Source of the DNA: JAIVGV01 sp035295985
GTDB lineage: Bacteria > Acidobacteriota > Blastocatellia > Pyrinomonadales > Pyrinomonadaceae
Direction of reading: 5' to 3'
Assembly: GCA_035295985.1 (NCBI GenBank)
Contig: DATHBT010000264.1
Span: 1-7,767 of the forward strand
Length of the DNA: 7,767 bases
Shown here piece by piece: positions 5,451-7,767 of the stretch. Numbering within the stretch: the stretch's first letter is position 1; each line of letters begins with the position of its first letter. The translations under genes were made by a program, and so were the position numbers. The notes below the pieces were generated by a model. It made no database searches. It saw only the letters and a program-made list of their open reading frames with translations, and was not told the origin of the DNA.

Positions 5451-6617
5451 ATGCCACTAGCCCCCATCGAGGAGGCCGTCGCAGACATCCGAGACGGCCG
5501 GATGGTCGTCATCGTTGACGACGAGGATCGCGAGAACGAGGGCGACCTCGCCTGCGCCGCCGAGAAGGTCACGCCCGAGATCATCAACTTCATGGCGACG
5601 CACGCCCGCGGCCTCATCTGCATGCCGCTCACGGAGGAGCGCTGCGACGAGCTGCACCTGACCATGCAGGTCGCCGACAATACCTCCTTCCTCGGCACGG
5701 CCTTCACCGTCTCCATCGAGGCGCGCAAAGGGGTGACGACCGGCATCTCGGCGTCCGACCGCGCGACGACGATCCTGACCGCCGTCGATCCCAGGACGCG
5801 CCCGCAAGACCTCGCGCGCCCCGGCCACGTCTTCCCGCTGCGCGCGCGCACGGGCGGCGTGCTCGTCCGCACCGGCCAGACCGAGGCCATCGTCGATCTC
5901 GCGCGCATCGCGGGCCTCTACCCGGCCGGCGTCATCTGCGAGATCATGAACGAGGACGGCACGATGGCGCGCATGCCGCAGCTCGAAGAGTTCGCCCGCC
6001 GTCACGCGCTCAAGATCATCTCGGTCGCAGACCTCGTGCGCTACCGCGTCCGCCGCGAGACGCTCGTGCGCCGCGCCGTCGAGACCGACATCCCGACCGT
6101 GTACGGCCGCTTCCGCGCCGTCGCCTTCGAGAACGTCATCAACGGCGAGGTACACCTCGCGATGGTGATGGGCGACGTGACCACGCCCGAACCCGTCCTC
6201 GTCCGCGTCCACACCGAGAACGTGACCGGCGACGTGTTCGGCTCGCTCCTCGACGACACCGGCTTCCAGCTCCACACGGCGCTCGAAAAGATCGCGGCGG
6301 CGGGCCGCGGCGTCGTGCTGTATCTTAAGCAGCGCGAGCATGGCCTCGACCTGATGCACCAGCTACGCACCTACGCCGTGATGCAGGAGAAGGGGCTGAG
6401 CTTCGCCGAGGCGAGCGTGGAGACCGGCTACGGCGCGGACCGCGACTACGGCGTCGGCGCGCAGATACTGCACGATCTGGGCCTGCGCCGCATCCTGCTT
6501 CTGACGAACCACCCGCCGCGCGTCGCGGCCCTCGAAGGCTTCGAGCTTGAACTCGCCGGCCACGTGCCGCTCGGCTCGCCGGCGAAGGAAGAAGAAAAAG
6601 TGATGAGTGATGAATAG
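5451..6617 (+). CDS. RibBA-like protein with degenerate GTP cyclohydrolase II half (RibBX-like)
   Basis: This 388-residue protein has the RibBA domain order. The N-terminal half (1-200) is DHBP-synthase-like: DDEDRENEGD (23-32) with metal ligand Glu28, Cys57, GVTTGISASDR (94-104), RPGHVFPL (123-130), ICEIMNEDGTMAR (162-174). The second metal ligand, His153 in E. coli RibB, is Gln143 here (codon CAG). The C-terminal half (about 205-375) is GTP-cyclohydrolase-II-like, but E. coli zinc ligands Cys54, Cys65 and Cys67 align with Asn257, Asp268 and Thr270, and RQEGRGIGL is KQREHGLDL (293-301). RDYGVGAQIL (331-340) remains. Cyclohydrolase activity is therefore unlikely, as in the RibBX-type proteins of Proteobacteria, and synthase activity is uncertain. 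The frame is intact and shows no decay. The start is fixed by the conserved beginning; there is no ribosome binding site. The last codons and the TAG stop lie in heptad DNA. Confidence 0.88.
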   Translation: MPLAPIEEAVADIRDGRMVVIVDDEDRENEGDLACAAEKVTPEIINFMATHARGLICMPLTEERCDELHLTMQVADNTSFLGTAFTVSIEARKGVTTGISASDRATTILTAVDPRTRPQDLARPGHVFPLRARTGGVLVRTGQTEAIVDLARIAGLYPAGVICEIMNEDGTMARMPQLEEFARRHALKIISVADLVRYRVRRETLVRRAVETDIPTVYGRFRAVAFENVINGEVHLAMVMGDVTTPEPVLVRVHTENVTGDVFGSLLDDTGFQLHTALEKIAAAGRGVVLYLKQREHGLDLMHQLRTYAVMQEKGLSFAEASVETGYGADRDYGVGAQILHDLGLRRILLLTNHPPRVAALEGFELELAGHVPLGSPAKEEEKVMSDE

Positions 6618-6710
6618 CTGTTAGCTATTAGCTGTTAGCTATTAGCCGGAAGAAATCAGCTTTCAGCCTTCGTCTCAATCCCGATTTGGTTTTGCTAATA
6701 GCTAACAGCT
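6600..6710. repeat. Heptad-repeat element 3 (relative of element 1)
   Basis: Two exact GTGATGA heptads (6600-6613) end the ribBA-like frame. They are followed by AGCTGTT, AGCTATT, AGCTGTT, AGCTATT and AGC (6616-6646). The right arm is GCT, AATAGCT and AACAGCT (6694-6710), ending 6 nt before the next ATG. The 47-nt core (6647-6693) shares GGAAGAAA, CAGCTTTC and a T-rich end before GCTAA with element 1, so the two are copies of one family. The right arm is two heptads shorter than in element 1. Confidence 0.85.
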
Positions 6711-6716
6711 AGTTTT

Positions 6717-7767
6717 ATGCCTGTTGACGATCAAGAGGGGCGCGGCGCGGGCGCGCAGGACGGGCACGAGGCCGACGTGCGCGCGGCCGACGAGGGCGCG
6801 CTCGACGACGCGAGCGCGCCCTCGTCGGGGCCGGACGCGCCGCGCCATCGCGGCGGCTGGCGCAGGGCCGCCTCGCGGCGAAACGTCGCGATCACGGCAA
6901 TCGTCGCCGCCGTCGCGGTCGTGCTGCTCGTCGTCGTGGCGCTGCTGCTCTACCGCACGGGGCAGGTTGACCGCTACATCGCGGAGCAAATCAAGCGCAC
7001 GTTCTCGGAGTACGGCGTCCGCGCCGAGATACGCGAGTTCCACATCAAGTTCGGCCCGCGCTCGGCCGAGATGCTGGGCGTCGAACTCTACGACGCGCAG
7101 ACGGGCGAGCGCATCGGCAAGATCGACCGCATCCTCGCCACCGTCCGCGTCGAGGACATGTGGGCGCTGAACCTGCGGCGCGACGTGAACCTCGAAACCC
7201 TAGAGATAGACGGCCTCGAACTCTGGGTGCACTTCGACGAGCAGGGCCGCTCGAACTTCCGCAACCTGCGCCTTCCCCCGCCCGCCGAGCGGCGGCGCAT
7301 CAACTTCTCCTACTCGACCGCGCGCATCACAGTCCGCAACAGCGTCGTCCACTACGGCGACGAGCGTCACGAAATCTCCGGCGACGCGCGGAACCTGCGC
7401 GCCACCGTCATCCCCGAAGACCCCAGCGCGCCGGAGGCGAGCCGCGCGAACCGCGTCGAGCTGGCCTTCGACGACTCGACCTTCACCTACGACGGCCGCA
7501 CCGTCGCGAACATCTCCGTCACCGCCAGGGCCAGGGTCGATCAGTTGCGCGCCGAGATTCAGGAACTCGTCCTGCGCTCGCCCGTCGCCGAGGCGCGGCT
7601 CGAAGGCTCTCTGGAAGACTGGGAGAAGCTGCGCTACCGGATGCGTGTCAACTCCACCGTCGATCTCACCGAAATCTCGAACGTCTTCCGGCCGGAGACG
7701 ACGCTGCGCGGCGCGGGCCGCTTCGAGGGCACGGTCGAGGGCGAGGGCGACGAGTACAAGGTGACGG
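6717..7767 (+). CDS. AsmA/TamB-like large membrane-anchored protein, N-terminal part (runs off the right edge)
   Basis: The open frame starts at the ATG six bases after heptad element 3 and stays open to the edge (350 codons). Residues 1-55 form a hydrophilic, Asp/Ala/Gly-rich cytoplasmic tail with a basic end (RGGWRRAASRRN). One transmembrane helix spans about 57-79, rich in Val, Ala and Leu, and is followed by RTGQVDRYIAEQIKRTF, in the way AsmA and TamB proteins leave the inner membrane. After it come repeating beta-strand-like segments: ELYDAQTGERIGKIDRILATVRV (122-144, read in two parts), then LETLEIDGLELWVHFDEQGR. The latter resembles the strand pattern of AsmA/TamB (chorein-like lipid-transfer) proteins, which reach across the periplasm and aid outer-membrane assembly or lipid transport. 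Family membership is an inference from topology and pattern. No ribosome binding site is visible; TTTT precedes the ATG. Confidence 0.7.
   Translation, partial: MPVDDQEGRGAGAQDGHEADVRAADEGALDDASAPSSGPDAPRHRGGWRRAASRRNVAITAIVAAVAVVLLVVVALLLYRTGQVDRYIAEQIKRTFSEYGVRAEIREFHIKFGPRSAEMLGVELYDAQTGERIGKIDRILATVRVEDMWALNLRRDVNLETLEIDGLELWVHFDEQGRSNFRNLRLPPPAERRRINFSYSTARITVRNSVVHYGDERHEISGDARNLRATVIPEDPSAPEASRANRVELAFDDSTFTYDGRTVANISVTARARVDQLRAEIQELVLRSPVAEARLEGSLEDWEKLRYRMRVNSTVDLTEISNVFRPETTLRGAGRFEGTVEGEGDEYKVT

Noticed and set aside
5457..6359. 300-codon open frame on the - strand opposite the ribBA-like gene
   Set aside because: It mirrors the conserved ribBA-like frame, has low-complexity His/Arg/Ala/Asp content, and shows no motif or ribosome binding site.

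Overview
The window is GC-rich bacterial chromosome, apart from a few AT-richer intergenic strips. It carries mostly housekeeping genes read on the + strand: hemW, ltaE, cmk, a secreted protein of unknown function, ribE, a ribBA-type gene and the 5' part of a large AsmA/TamB-like membrane protein. A Gly/Ser-rich protein is read outward on the - strand at the left edge. High GC, scarce Shine-Dalgarno sequences and intergenic elements built of 7-bp tandem repeats fit Acidobacteriota (Blastocatellia-like). This is an inference from style, since no rRNA or other marker gene is present.

Layout. 1-152 (-) is the start of a glycine-rich protein with a clear ribosome binding site. 153-533 is a divergent intergenic region ending in a near-perfect extended -10 box a few bases before hemW (534-1688), which suggests an almost leaderless transcript. 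1689-1819 is heptad-repeat element 1, followed by ltaE (1820-2860). 2861-2974 is heptad element 2, with different heptads, followed by cmk (2975-3661). A GC-rich hairpin covers the cmk stop. It is followed by a secreted protein (3721-4500) that lies 15 nt upstream of ribE (4516-5163), so these two probably share a transcript. 5164-5450 holds a terminator-like hairpin, an octamer repeat and a nested palindrome. The ribBA-like gene (5451-6617) comes next, then heptad element 3 and the AsmA/TamB-like gene (6717 to the edge).

How the genes relate. ribE and the ribBA-like gene belong to riboflavin synthesis. hemW serves haem delivery and radical SAM chemistry, ltaE amino-acid metabolism, and cmk pyrimidine nucleotide supply. 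I see no operon logic joining the non-riboflavin genes; the heptad elements separate them.

Most notable points. The RibBA-like protein has lost all three zinc-binding cysteines and the RQEGRGIGL signature of its GTP cyclohydrolase II half. It also has Gln in place of the metal-binding His in its dihydroxybutanone-phosphate synthase half, so neither activity should be assumed. The three heptad elements share one architecture (inverted 7-bp arrays around a 47-60 nt core, ending 4-6 nt before a start codon) even though their heptads differ, and two of them supply the stop codon of the upstream gene. I found no defence system, CRISPR array, transposase or RNA gene.
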